NCBI GenBank assembly: GCA_036756425.1
Contig: DAIOLC010000053.1
Location: forward strand, 1 to 11,250
Direction of reading: 5' to 3'
Length of the DNA stretch: 11,250 nt
Source: UBA6115 sp012514225
GTDB lineage: Bacteria; Bacillota; Clostridia; Christensenellales; Aristaeellaceae
How positions within the stretch are numbered: the stretch's first letter is position 1; every line of letters begins with the position of its first letter. This document shows positions 1 through 6,550 of this stretch, piece after piece. The notes beneath the pieces are model-generated. The model saw nothing but the letters and a program-made list of their open reading frames with translations. It did no database searches and had not been told where the DNA came from. Made by a program: the position numbers and the translations under genes.

Positions 1-27
1 GCGGCGTTCCCTTTGAGACCAGCGAGG

Positions 28-687
28 TCAGACTTCCATCTTCTTCAGGTTCGGGGAAAGGTGCAGGGGGGCGTCCGTCGCCGCCTGGATTTCCTCAACC
101 GTGTATTCGGGGTTGTACTCCAGCAAGACGAATCCTTCGGGCTTAAGCTCGATCACGCCCATTTCGGTGATGATGAGGTCCACGGCCCCCACCGCGGTCA
201 GGGGGAGGCTGCACTGCCGCATCAGCTTGGGGTTGCCCTTGGCGGTGTGCTCCATGGCCACGATGACCATCTTGGCGCCGGAAAGCAGGTCCATCGCGCC
301 GCCCATGCCCGGAATCATCTTGCCGGGAATCATGTAGTTGGCGATGTTGGCTTTCTCATCCACCTGCAGCGCGCCCAGCACGGTCACGTTGACGTGCCCG
401 CCCCGGATGATGCCAAAGGAAGTCGCGCTGTCAAAGAACGCGCCGCCGGGCAGGATGGTGACGCAAGCGCCGCCGGCGTTGACAATGTCCGGGTCCTCTT
501 TGCCTGCCTCCGGCGTGGGTCCCAGGCCGATGAAGCCGTTCTCGGACTGGAAAAACACCTTCTTATTCTCCGGCACGAAATTGGCCACCAGGGTGGGCAG
601 GCCGATGCCCAGGTTGACGATATCCCCGTCCTTGAGTTCCCTCGCCACGCGCTTGGCGATGAATTCCTGCGTTTGCTGCTTATCCAT
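28..687 (-). CDS. atoA: 3-oxoacid/butyrate-acetoacetate type CoA-transferase, subunit B
   Basis: Beta subunit (219 aa) of a family I CoA-transferase, a cytoplasmic enzyme that moves CoA between short-chain acyl-CoAs and free acids such as acetate, butyrate or acetoacetate. The family's catalytic motif is present as FQSENGFIG, with the acyl-accepting glutamate at E49; the loop GIGLPT (27-32) and the glycine-rich stretch GKMIPGMGGAMD are also typical. Length matches E. coli AtoA. I start at the ATG ending at 687 because it carries GGAGG 9 nt upstream and matches family N-termini; an in-frame extension to 759 would lie inside the A subunit gene. The start overlaps the end of that gene by 8 nt, which suggests translational coupling and equal production of the two subunits. 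Exact substrate (butyrate formation, acetoacetate use or lysine fermentation) cannot be read from the sequence. No terminator is visible in the 27 nt after the stop. Confidence 0.95.
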   Translation of the reverse strand: MDKQQTQEFIAKRVARELKDGDIVNLGIGLPTLVANFVPENKKVFFQSENGFIGLGPTPEAGKEDPDIVNAGGACVTILPGGAFFDSATSFGIIRGGHVNVTVLGALQVDEKANIANYMIPGKMIPGMGGAMDLLSGAKMVIVAMEHTAKGNPKLMRQCSLPLTAVGAVDLIITEMGVIELKPEGFVLLEYNPEYTVEEIQAATDAPLHLSPNLKKMEV

Positions 688-1339
688 TGGTTTTCGCCTC
701 CACGATGTAGTTGACCAGGGCGCCAGGAATGATAACGTCGTTGGGGTCCAGCGCGCCAACCGGCACGATTTCGCGGACCTCGGCGATGGTGACGTCCGCT
801 GCGGCGGCCATCACGGGGTTGAAGTTGCGCAGGGCGCCGCGAAAAACCAGGTTGCCGTTTTCATCGGCGCGGTCTGCGAAAATCAAGGCGAAATCGGCAC
901 GCACGGGCAACTCAAGCAGGTATTTCTTCCCATTGATTTCCATGACCTGCTTGCCCTTCTCGACTTCCGTCCCCACGCCTGTCGGGGTCAGAAAGCCGCC
1001 CAGCCCGAAGCCGCCCGCGCGGATTTGCTCGGCCAGGGTGCCCTGGGGAACCAGGTTGACCTCGGTCTCCCCTTCCATCATCTGCCGTCCCGTTTCCTTG
1101 TTAGTGCCGATGTGGGAGGCGAAAATGCGGCGGAACTTTTTCTTGACCACCAGCTTGCCCACGCCGCGGTCGACAAAGCCGGTGTCGTTGGTATAAAGGG
1201 TCAAATCCTTCACGTCGCTTTCAGCCAAGGCGTCAATCACCAAATCAGGCGTCCCGCAGCAAAGGAAGCCGCCAACCATGACGGATGCGCCATCCTTGAC
1301 CATCGCTGCCGCCTTCGCGGGGGTAATTCTTTTGTCCAT
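680..1339 (-). CDS. atoD: 3-oxoacid/butyrate-acetoacetate type CoA-transferase, subunit A
   Basis: Alpha subunit (219 aa), partner of the B subunit encoded just downstream; the two form the active heteromeric CoA-transferase. The family signature DGASVMVGGFLCCGTP is complete at residues 16-31 and supplies the CoA-binding oxyanion loop. Later stretches such as ADFALIFADRADENGNL and the C-terminal NDVIIPGALVNYIVEA match AtoD/CtfA proteins. The ATG ending at 1339 has an AAGGAAGG ribosome site about 7 nt upstream. It is the first gene of a two-gene operon transcribed from the promoter at 1459-1487, with a leader of roughly 110 nt. A divergently transcribed PucR/CdaR-type regulator lies 275 nt away and is the obvious candidate controller, but that link is inferred from position only. 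Confidence 0.95.
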   Translation of the reverse strand: MDKRITPAKAAAMVKDGASVMVGGFLCCGTPDLVIDALAESDVKDLTLYTNDTGFVDRGVGKLVVKKKFRRIFASHIGTNKETGRQMMEGETEVNLVPQGTLAEQIRAGGFGLGGFLTPTGVGTEVEKGKQVMEINGKKYLLELPVRADFALIFADRADENGNLVFRGALRNFNPVMAAAADVTIAEVREIVPVGALDPNDVIIPGALVNYIVEAKTNG

Positions 1340-1458
1340 AACAAACCCTTCCTTTCATACGGTCTTCACCGCCCATGACCTGACATATACCGAACCCGAA
1401 CCTCCGCGCGCTCCCCCCTCCCCGGAAACACGAAAGCCACGTTATTGATGATAGCGCA

Positions 1459-1487
1459 ATTATACTGGAAGGCTGTTTCCTTGTCCA
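1459..1487 (-). promoter_or_regulatory. Sigma-A promoter of the CoA-transferase operon
   Basis: Reading on the minus strand, TGGACA (1487-1482) is followed after exactly 17 nt by a consensus TATAAT (1464-1459). The start of transcription would be near 1452, leaving a leader of about 112 nt before the atoD ATG. I found no convincing terminator or known riboswitch fold in that leader. Confidence 0.75.
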
Positions 1488-1523
1488 TAAGGGGGGTGAA
1501 AAATCATGCGCGGATTCCGTCCC

Positions 1524-1557
1524 GAAGCGTTTGTATGCCGCAATGCATACGGGCTTC
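1524..1557. promoter_or_regulatory. Nested palindrome, candidate operator between divergent promoters
   Basis: A perfect inverted repeat GTATGC-cgcaat-GCATAC (1533-1550) is flanked by a second pair of arms, GAAGC (1524-1528) and GCTTC (1553-1557). A direct repeat TCCCGAA also occurs on both sides of it (about 1520 and 1560). It lies about 81-98 nt upstream of the predicted CoA-transferase transcription start and 65-82 nt upstream of the regulator's ATG. That is a plausible place for an activator or autorepressor. The divergent PucR-type protein is the likeliest binder; this is inference. Confidence 0.45.
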
Positions 1558-1599
1558 CTTCCCGAACCAGGCGCTTCACTATGAAAGGCTCCGGGCGCG

Positions 1600-1608
1600 T
1601 GGTATAAT
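1600..1608 (+). promoter_or_regulatory. Extended -10 promoter of the PucR-type regulator
   Basis: TGGTATAAT is an extended -10 element (TGn plus perfect TATAAT). No good -35 box is seen at 16-18 nt spacing, which extended -10 promoters tolerate. The -10 box ends at 1608, so transcription should begin at about 1615, which is the A of the predicted start codon. Confidence 0.6.
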
Positions 1609-1614
1609 CCGGTC

Positions 1615-2718
1615 ATGTCAGACAAGGGCAATCCCCCGCCGCAAGGCCTGGAATGGGAACGAATCGGAAAGGCCTTCGGCCGGCTGAGCCAGCCGGTATT
1701 CCTGCTGGACCGGCAGGGCCGTTGTGTCGTTCCCCCGCTTCCCGACGCCTTCCGCCTGCCGGAGCAATTGCCCGAGGACAAGCCGGTTTCCAGGTCGGGA
1801 TATCTTTTCCTGGGGCTACCCGGGCTGGAGGCATATTCCCTGGCAGCCAAGGACCGGCCAGGAGCGGCCGACCTGCTGCTGCTGGCCGCACGATTGGTGC
1901 AGGCGGAACGGCTGGCCGCCGGTTTTTCCCCGGACGAGAACAGCAGCTTGAAGCGGCTGCTGTCCGGCGAAATCAGCGCGATGGAGCTGGAGGGGCTGTT
2001 TGAAAAGACCGCTGTCCGGGACGCCGCGCCGCGCTGTGCGCTGCTTGTGACGGTTGCCGGCACACGCGGGCTGGACATGCGGGAAGCCCTTCAGGACGCG
2101 CTTCCGGTCTCCCCCGGGGATCTCGTGGTTTGGGAAAACGCCCGCAGCATGGTGCTGGCGCGCGAAACCGGCGATGAAACCCCGGAAGAACTGACGGAGT
2201 TCGCAATGGCGCTGCTGGACACGCTGCAAAACGAGCTGGGCCTGGAAGCGACCGTCGGTATCGGCGAAACAGTTGACGGGCTCTCCGGGCTGCGCGCCTC
2301 CTATCTCAAAGCCAGGAAAGCCCTGGAAATCGGCCGCCTGTTTCATCCGGAAGCCCGGATTCACGCCTACGGGAACCTGCTGGCTGAGCGCGTCCTTGCC
2401 AGCCTCTCCCCCGAGGACGCGTCGCGGTTCGCCGGGCTATTGTTCAACCGGGAGAACGAGAAGCTGTTCAATGAAGAAATGCTGGAAACCATCCGCGTTT
2501 TTATCCAGCGGAACCTGAACCTCACAGACGCGGCAAGAGACCTGTACATTCACCGGAACACCCTGGTGTACCGGCTGGACAAGGTACAGCGCGCCTGCGG
2601 GCTGGACCTGCGCTCATTCCGGGACGCGATGACCTTCAAGATGCTCAGCGACCTGAACACCCTGGGGAGTACCGCCGGTTTCCCGGCCATGCCCCCGCCC
2701 GAAAGGAACGTGCCATGA
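1615..2718 (+). CDS. PucR/CdaR-family transcriptional regulator
   Basis: A 367-aa DNA-binding regulator. The C-terminal part, about residues 295-335, is the characteristic PucR-type helix-turn-helix: it runs from NLNLTDAARDLYIHRNTLVYRL into KVQRACGLDL, followed by the usual RDAMTFKML end. In front of it, about 205-245, VGIGETVDGLSGLRASYLKARKAL resembles the degenerate GGDEF-like domain of CdaR proteins. The N-terminal 100 residues begin with a short PAS-like stretch (QPVFLLDRQGRCVV) and show no clear ligand domain, so the inducer is unknown. No Shine-Dalgarno precedes the ATG, and the -10 box is only 6 nt away, so the message is probably leaderless. The stop overlaps the next gene's start as ATGA. 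It is transcribed divergently from the CoA-transferase operon, with a palindrome between them, which fits local control of that operon or of itself. Confidence 0.87.
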   Translation: MSDKGNPPPQGLEWERIGKAFGRLSQPVFLLDRQGRCVVPPLPDAFRLPEQLPEDKPVSRSGYLFLGLPGLEAYSLAAKDRPGAADLLLLAARLVQAERLAAGFSPDENSSLKRLLSGEISAMELEGLFEKTAVRDAAPRCALLVTVAGTRGLDMREALQDALPVSPGDLVVWENARSMVLARETGDETPEELTEFAMALLDTLQNELGLEATVGIGETVDGLSGLRASYLKARKALEIGRLFHPEARIHAYGNLLAERVLASLSPEDASRFAGLLFNRENEKLFNEEMLETIRVFIQRNLNLTDAARDLYIHRNTLVYRLDKVQRACGLDLRSFRDAMTFKMLSDLNTLGSTAGFPAMPPPERNVP

Positions 2719-3926
2719 CAAAGCGCTGCCTGAAGACCCCGCTTCTCCTCGCGCTGACCCTTGTTCTGCTTTTCCCGCTCCTGACGGCCGCGTGGCCGGG
2801 CGCCAGGGCCGCGGAAACGGTGACCATCCCGAAGGAGGAATACGAGCGGCTGAAGCGCTACGAGCTGCTGGACGAAGTCCGGCAGTACGTCGACGCGTTT
2901 TTCTATGAGGAGCCGGACGAGCAAAAGATGATGGACGGCGCGGTGCAGGGCCTGATGGGCGGCCTGGAGGACCCGTATTCCTTCTATTACCCGCAGGAAG
3001 CCTGGGAGCAGCTGCAGGAGGACGACGAGGGCAAATACGCGGGCATCGGCGTGCAAATGCTGGGAAGCCACGAGGATTCCTCCGTAACCATCACCCGCGT
3101 GTTCCGGGACACCCCTGCGGAGCGGGCCGGCATCAAGAAGGGGGACGTTTTCCTGACGGTGGAGGACATCCAGGTGACGACCGCGACCATGCAGGACGCG
3201 GTCAACCTGATGCGCGGCATCCCCGGGGAAAAGGTCCATATCGAAATCGTCCGCAACGGGGAACTCATCCCCTTCGACCTCATCAAGGCCAACATCGTCG
3301 TCAACCGCGTGGAGTACAAGATGCTGGACGACAAGGTGGGCTACATCATCCTGTTCGAGTTCGCGGGGGACAGCTCGGACGCTTTTAAAAAGGCTTATCA
3401 GGAGCTGAAATCCCAGGGGATGAAATCCCTGATTTTCGACCTGCGCGACAACCCCGGCGGCTGGGTGCAGGACGCGGAGGAAATCGGGGAGCTGTTCCTG
3501 GACCGGAAGCTGCTGTACTATACCGAGGACCGCTACGGGCGGCGCAAGGAGTTCCAGACGGGCGCCGGCGCGGAGGAAATGCAGCTGACGCTGCTGGTCA
3601 ACGAGAACTCCGCCTCCGCGTCCGAAATCCTGTCCGCCGCCATGCAGGACTATGGCCGGGCCAAACTGGTGGGCGTCAAGACCTTCGGCAAGGGGGTCAT
3701 CCAGTTCGTCGTGCCGCTGAGCGACCAGAAGTCCGGTTTCCAGCTGACCAACGCGCAGTATTTCTCCCCCCTGGGGCGCAAGGTGCACAAGGAAGGCATT
3801 ACGCCCGACCTGGTGGTGGAGATGCCGGAGGAACTCAAGGACAAGTTCTTCGACACCGGGGACCTGAGCGACCCCCAGCTGGCCGCCGCCTACGAGGACC
3901 TGAAGGGCAGGCTTCCCAAGGAATAA
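2715..3926 (+). CDS. ctpA: S41-family carboxyl-terminal processing protease (CtpA/CtpB type)
   Basis: A 403-aa exported serine protease. The N-terminus is a signal sequence: basic MTKRCLK, a hydrophobic core to about residue 24, then AWPGARA-AE, so cleavage near residue 33 is likely. A PDZ domain spans about 107-195 (YAGIGVQM, then TPAERAGIKKGD). The tail-specific protease core follows with DLRDNPGG. The catalytic set is intact: nucleophile S301 in NSASASE, K326 in TFGKG and Q330; the 25- and 4-residue spacings match the Ser/Lys/Gln set of B. subtilis CtpB. There is no extra peptidoglycan-binding domain at the C-terminus. Such proteases cut membrane or envelope proteins, for example in sporulation or wall-hydrolase control; the target here is unknown. 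The start overlaps the regulator's stop (ATGA) and has AAAGGA 7 nt upstream. A strong terminator follows. Confidence 0.93.
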   Translation: MTKRCLKTPLLLALTLVLLFPLLTAAWPGARAAETVTIPKEEYERLKRYELLDEVRQYVDAFFYEEPDEQKMMDGAVQGLMGGLEDPYSFYYPQEAWEQLQEDDEGKYAGIGVQMLGSHEDSSVTITRVFRDTPAERAGIKKGDVFLTVEDIQVTTATMQDAVNLMRGIPGEKVHIEIVRNGELIPFDLIKANIVVNRVEYKMLDDKVGYIILFEFAGDSSDAFKKAYQELKSQGMKSLIFDLRDNPGGWVQDAEEIGELFLDRKLLYYTEDRYGRRKEFQTGAGAEEMQLTLLVNENSASASEILSAAMQDYGRAKLVGVKTFGKGVIQFVVPLSDQKSGFQLTNAQYFSPLGRKVHKEGITPDLVVEMPEELKDKFFDTGDLSDPQLAAAYEDLKGRLPKE

Positions 3927-3963
3927 ACCTGGGCTGCAGAAGGGAAACGATTCTCACAAAACC

Positions 3964-3993
3964 GAAGACCGCCTTCCTGGGCGGTCTTCTTTG
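3964..3993. terminator. Bidirectional Rho-independent terminator
   Basis: A perfect 10-bp stem GAAGACCGCC / GGCGGTCTTC with a 6-nt loop (3964-3989) is followed by TTT on the plus strand. On the minus strand the same stem is followed by GGTTTTG. It sits between two converging operons (the protease gene ending at 3926 and the coiled-coil gene ending at 4021) and can serve both. Confidence 0.85.
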
Positions 3994-4020
3994 ACAATAA
4001 ATGCTTATTCTAAGCAGGCA

Positions 4021-4659
4021 TCAATTGCCTTCGTCCTGGAACTGGATGCCGGCGATGTTCTGGCGCATCACGCGCAGCTCGTTGAGCTGGTTGGCGATGG
4101 TGCCGTCCATATGGGAAAGCAGACCGTCCAGCTCCTGCTGGGTCTGGGTGCGCAGCGCCTGGGCGTGCTGGTTGGCATTTTCCAGGATTTCGCGGGCTTG
4201 CGCTTCCGCGCGCGCCAGCACGGTCGTCTTGCTGACCAGCTCGTCGGCGTGGGCTTTGGCGTCTTCCACCAGGTTGCCGGCGCGGGCCTGGGCGTCCGCC
4301 AGGATGGCCTGGGCTTCGTCTTCGGCGGCCTTCCGTGCCTGGGCCAGGTAGGCGTCTGCGCTTTGCCGGGTGGACTGGGCGTAGCTGTTGGCCTCGTTCA
4401 CCATGCCCTGGGACTGCGCCTGGGCCTGCCGCATGGACTCCTCCGCCTTGTGCTGGGCGTCGACGATGATGTGCTCCTCGTTGTCCACGATTTTCTGCGC
4501 GTTTTCGAGGGCCGGGTCATAGGAGGAGACGATGCGCTTGATCAGGTCCGTGAAGGTTCCCTGATGAACCATCGCGGTGTCCGTCAGGGGAATCTTCTTC
4601 GCGTTCCTGAGCAGCAGGGTCAGCTCGTCCGCGAGGGCGAATACTTCTGTTCTGGACAT
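4021..4659 (-). CDS. Alanine/glutamine-rich coiled-coil protein, ATPase-subunit-like (unknown function)
   Basis: A 212-aa soluble, mostly helical protein. Residues about 45-200 form a long predicted coiled coil rich in Ala, Gln and Glu (for example AQHKAEESMRQAQAQSQG and ARAEAQAREILENANQHAQA), with almost no Cys, Pro or aromatic residues. Proteins of this kind sit beside coaD in many Clostridia and are often labelled 'ATPase' or likened to F-type ATPase b subunits or DivIVA, but no nucleotide-binding motif or membrane anchor is visible here, so those names are not supported. The N-terminal 40 residues contain a conserved-looking helix (EVFALADELTLLLRNAKKIPLT). The ATG ending at 4659 follows AAAGGAGG by 7 nt, a strong ribosome site, and lies 13 nt after the coaD stop. 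It is last in the alr operon and ends just before the shared terminator. Confidence 0.75.
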   Translation of the reverse strand: MSRTEVFALADELTLLLRNAKKIPLTDTAMVHQGTFTDLIKRIVSSYDPALENAQKIVDNEEHIIVDAQHKAEESMRQAQAQSQGMVNEANSYAQSTRQSADAYLAQARKAAEDEAQAILADAQARAGNLVEDAKAHADELVSKTTVLARAEAQAREILENANQHAQALRTQTQQELDGLLSHMDGTIANQLNELRVMRQNIAGIQFQDEGN

Positions 4660-4672
4660 GGGGGTTCCTCCT

Positions 4673-5164
4673 TTATTTGCTTGCTTTCTTTTGCCGATAC
4701 ATCTCGTTGAGCGCCCTGGCCGCGCCTGGCGGCAGGAAGGGACTGACGTCGCCGCCCAGGGACGCGATTTGCCGGACGAGGGACGAGGAGATATCCGAGG
4801 CCTGCGGGGACGCCGGCAACAGCGCCGTTTCCAGGCCGGGGAGCAGGCGGGCGTTCGCCCTGGCCATCGCGCTCTCCGCGTCCAGGTCGGCGGACGTCCG
4901 CACGCCGCGGATGACCAGGCGGACCCCGGTCTCCCTCGCCAAGTCTGCCAATAGCCCATTATAAATCATAAACGATACCCCGGGCAAATCCCCGCAAGCG
5001 TCTTTGAGCAATTCCACCCGTTTTTGCGGGGTGAACAGGCCCTGCTTGTCCGGATTGACCAGGACGGCCACCAACAGCTCTCCGGCCATTGCGGCGCCTC
5101 GCCGGATGATTTCCACGTGCCCCAAGGTGACCGGGTCAAAGCTGCCCGGGAAAATCGCCTTCAT
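4673..5164 (-). CDS. coaD: Phosphopantetheine adenylyltransferase
   Basis: CoaD (163 aa) catalyses the fourth step of coenzyme A synthesis, joining ATP and 4'-phosphopantetheine to give dephospho-CoA and pyrophosphate in the cytoplasm. The nucleotidyltransferase motif GSFDPVTLGH occupies residues 7-16 (the TxGH active-site signature). The substrate-binding RGVRTSADLDAE and the C-terminal ISSSLVRQIASLGGDVSPFLP are also typical. Length is normal for the family. I start at the ATG ending at 5164 (MKAIFPGSFDP) because it matches family N-termini and has GGAGGA 8 nt upstream; an ATG seven codons earlier has no such site. The gene begins inside the last 29 nt of rsmD, so the two are probably translationally coupled, an arrangement common in Firmicutes. 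Confidence 0.97.
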   Translation of the reverse strand: MKAIFPGSFDPVTLGHVEIIRRGAAMAGELLVAVLVNPDKQGLFTPQKRVELLKDACGDLPGVSFMIYNGLLADLARETGVRLVIRGVRTSADLDAESAMARANARLLPGLETALLPASPQASDISSSLVRQIASLGGDVSPFLPPGAARALNEMYRQKKASK

Positions 5165-5723
5165 CGAACATTTCCTCCAGTTCATAGACGGTCAGCGCGC
5201 TCTCGCCGTAGGCCCGGGTGCGGATAGCCCGGAGGCCTCCGACGGTTTCCGGGCGCATCGCAGAGGCGTGCTCCGCGACAATGACGCCCTCCCTGGCCAG
5301 CAGGCCTGAAGCCGCCAGTGCGCTGAGCACTTCCCCCAGCGCCTGGCTGTAGGGCGGGTCCAGGAAAACCAGGTCAAAACGGCTGGCGGCGCCATTTAGC
5401 GCAAGGACGGCGGAACGCCAGTCCATCCGGAGGCACTCGCACCTTCCCTCCAGGCGCAGCGCCTTCGCGTTGGCTGTTATCGCTTCAGCCGCCTCCCGGT
5501 CCCTGTCGGCGAAAACCGCGTACGCCGCGCCCCGGCTCAAAGCCTCGAACCCCATCGCGCCCGAGCCGGCGAACAAGTCCAGCACCCGCCCTCCGGCCAC
5601 ACGGCCTTGAATCATGTTGAACGCCGCCTCGCGGACCAGGGAGCGCGTCGGCCTCGTCCCCCGCCCGCCCGGCGTGCGCAGCAGGCGGGAGCGGTGCTCA
5701 CCCCCGATGATGCGAAGCGCCAT
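5136..5723 (-). CDS. rsmD: 16S rRNA (guanine-966-N2) methyltransferase RsmD
   Basis: RsmD (195 aa) methylates N2 of G966 (E. coli numbering) in 16S rRNA during 30S assembly, using S-adenosylmethionine. The N-terminus RIIGGEHRSRLL and the stretch RPTRSLVREAAFNMI are family hallmarks. The SAM-binding motif I is DLFAGSG (49-55), an acidic residue for the ribose lies at about D73 (FADRD), and the catalytic motif IV is DPPY (122-125). Full length. The ATG shares one base with the stop codon of the upstream membrane-protein gene (TGATG) and has no good ribosome site of its own, so it likely depends on reinitiation. It overlaps coaD at its 3' end. Confidence 0.96.
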   Translation of the reverse strand: MALRIIGGEHRSRLLRTPGGRGTRPTRSLVREAAFNMIQGRVAGGRVLDLFAGSGAMGFEALSRGAAYAVFADRDREAAEAITANAKALRLEGRCECLRMDWRSAVLALNGAASRFDLVFLDPPYSQALGEVLSALAASGLLAREGVIVAEHASAMRPETVGGLRAIRTRAYGESALTVYELEEMFDEGDFPGQL

Positions 5724-6535
5724 CAGACCAGCTGCCGCGGCGGTTTCCCGGCGCCGCCCCGCTGCTTTGCCCTGCGCCTTTCCGCCTTGCGGCGGCCAGC
5801 CTGGATGCCGCTGTGGATTTGCGCCCTGAGCTGCGGCCCCCGAAGATACCCGGCGGCGTAGAAGGCGGGAGCGATTAAAACGAGCAGGGGCGACAGGCGG
5901 TCCACCCTCAGCAGGGCGTCCGCGCCGCCCGCACCCAGCAGGTTGACGTAGGGAAAGACCAGCAGACGGACGACCAGCCGCAGGACGCCCGCGGCGGTCA
6001 TGGCAACGGATTCGTGGTAATAGGACAAGGCCAGGGAAACGTCCGCCCGTGACTCGTAGGCGCCCAGCCAGGAGGGCAGCGCACCCAGGCCGACGTGTTC
6101 CTTGACCGCCGTGAGCGCATAGGCTACCGACAAAAGCAGCAGGGGGAGAACGCCGACAATGGCCGTGAAAAAACCTTTGCCCGGATGATAGCAGCGATCA
6201 AGGTCCTGCCCGGACGCCGGCTTGCCCGCCTGCGCGCGGCTCATCGCGATTTCGGCGAAGGCGGCGTCCCCCTCCCCTGTTTTCGAGCCTTCATGGAACA
6301 TCAGGTAAAACAGCCCGGCCAGCGCGGCCAGGTTCATAATCGCGCGCAGCCAGGCGGCGTCCATGACCAGCAATTGACCCAGGAAGAAATACAGCAAGGC
6401 ATACATTAGCAGATAGGCCAGCACCTTCAAGCCGCGCCGGGCGGCGAGCATGCTGACGGCTCTGCCCGTCAGGGCAGGCTTGCGCACCGCCTGAACGGTC
6501 GCGCGGGGCTTCGTCTTTTTTTGCGTGGGCTGCAT
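5723..6535 (-). CDS. Uncharacterised multi-pass membrane protein
   Basis: I do not recognise this 270-aa protein as a named family. It has five likely membrane segments at about residues 36-57, 60-80, 121-143, 181-202 and 213-231. The N-terminal 35 residues are strongly basic, and so is the C-terminal tail from about 233 (RRKAERRRAKQR), so both probably face the cytoplasm or one contacts nucleic acid or ribosomes; an odd number of helices would put them on opposite sides, so at least one segment may be mis-assigned. The loop between segments 2 and 3 contains GQDLDRCYHPGKGF, the most motif-like part. The ATG ending at 6535 is preceded by AGGAAAGGAAGG and lies 15 nt after the alr stop; its own stop overlaps the rsmD ATG. 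Its place in a tight operon with alr, rsmD and coaD suggests co-expression rather than a specific role. Confidence 0.8.
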   Translation of the reverse strand: MQPTQKKTKPRATVQAVRKPALTGRAVSMLAARRGLKVLAYLLMYALLYFFLGQLLVMDAAWLRAIMNLAALAGLFYLMFHEGSKTGEGDAAFAEIAMSRAQAGKPASGQDLDRCYHPGKGFFTAIVGVLPLLLLSVAYALTAVKEHVGLGALPSWLGAYESRADVSLALSYYHESVAMTAAGVLRLVVRLLVFPYVNLLGAGGADALLRVDRLSPLLVLIAPAFYAAGYLRGPQLRAQIHSGIQAGRRKAERRRAKQRGGAGKPPRQLV

Positions 6536-6550
6536 GCCTTCCTTTCCTGC

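Noticed and set aside
338..1378. Long plus-strand open frame (346 codons) antisense to the CoA-transferase A subunit
   Set aside because: It lies opposite two genes with complete family motifs, shows no recognisable domain, and long antisense frames are expected in G+C-rich coding DNA.
2550..3788. Minus-strand open frame of 412 codons, longer than the protease gene it opposes
   Set aside because: Composition is the His/Leu/Val/Gln-rich pattern of an antisense shadow, with no ribosome site or motif. The opposite strand has an intact catalytic S41 protease.
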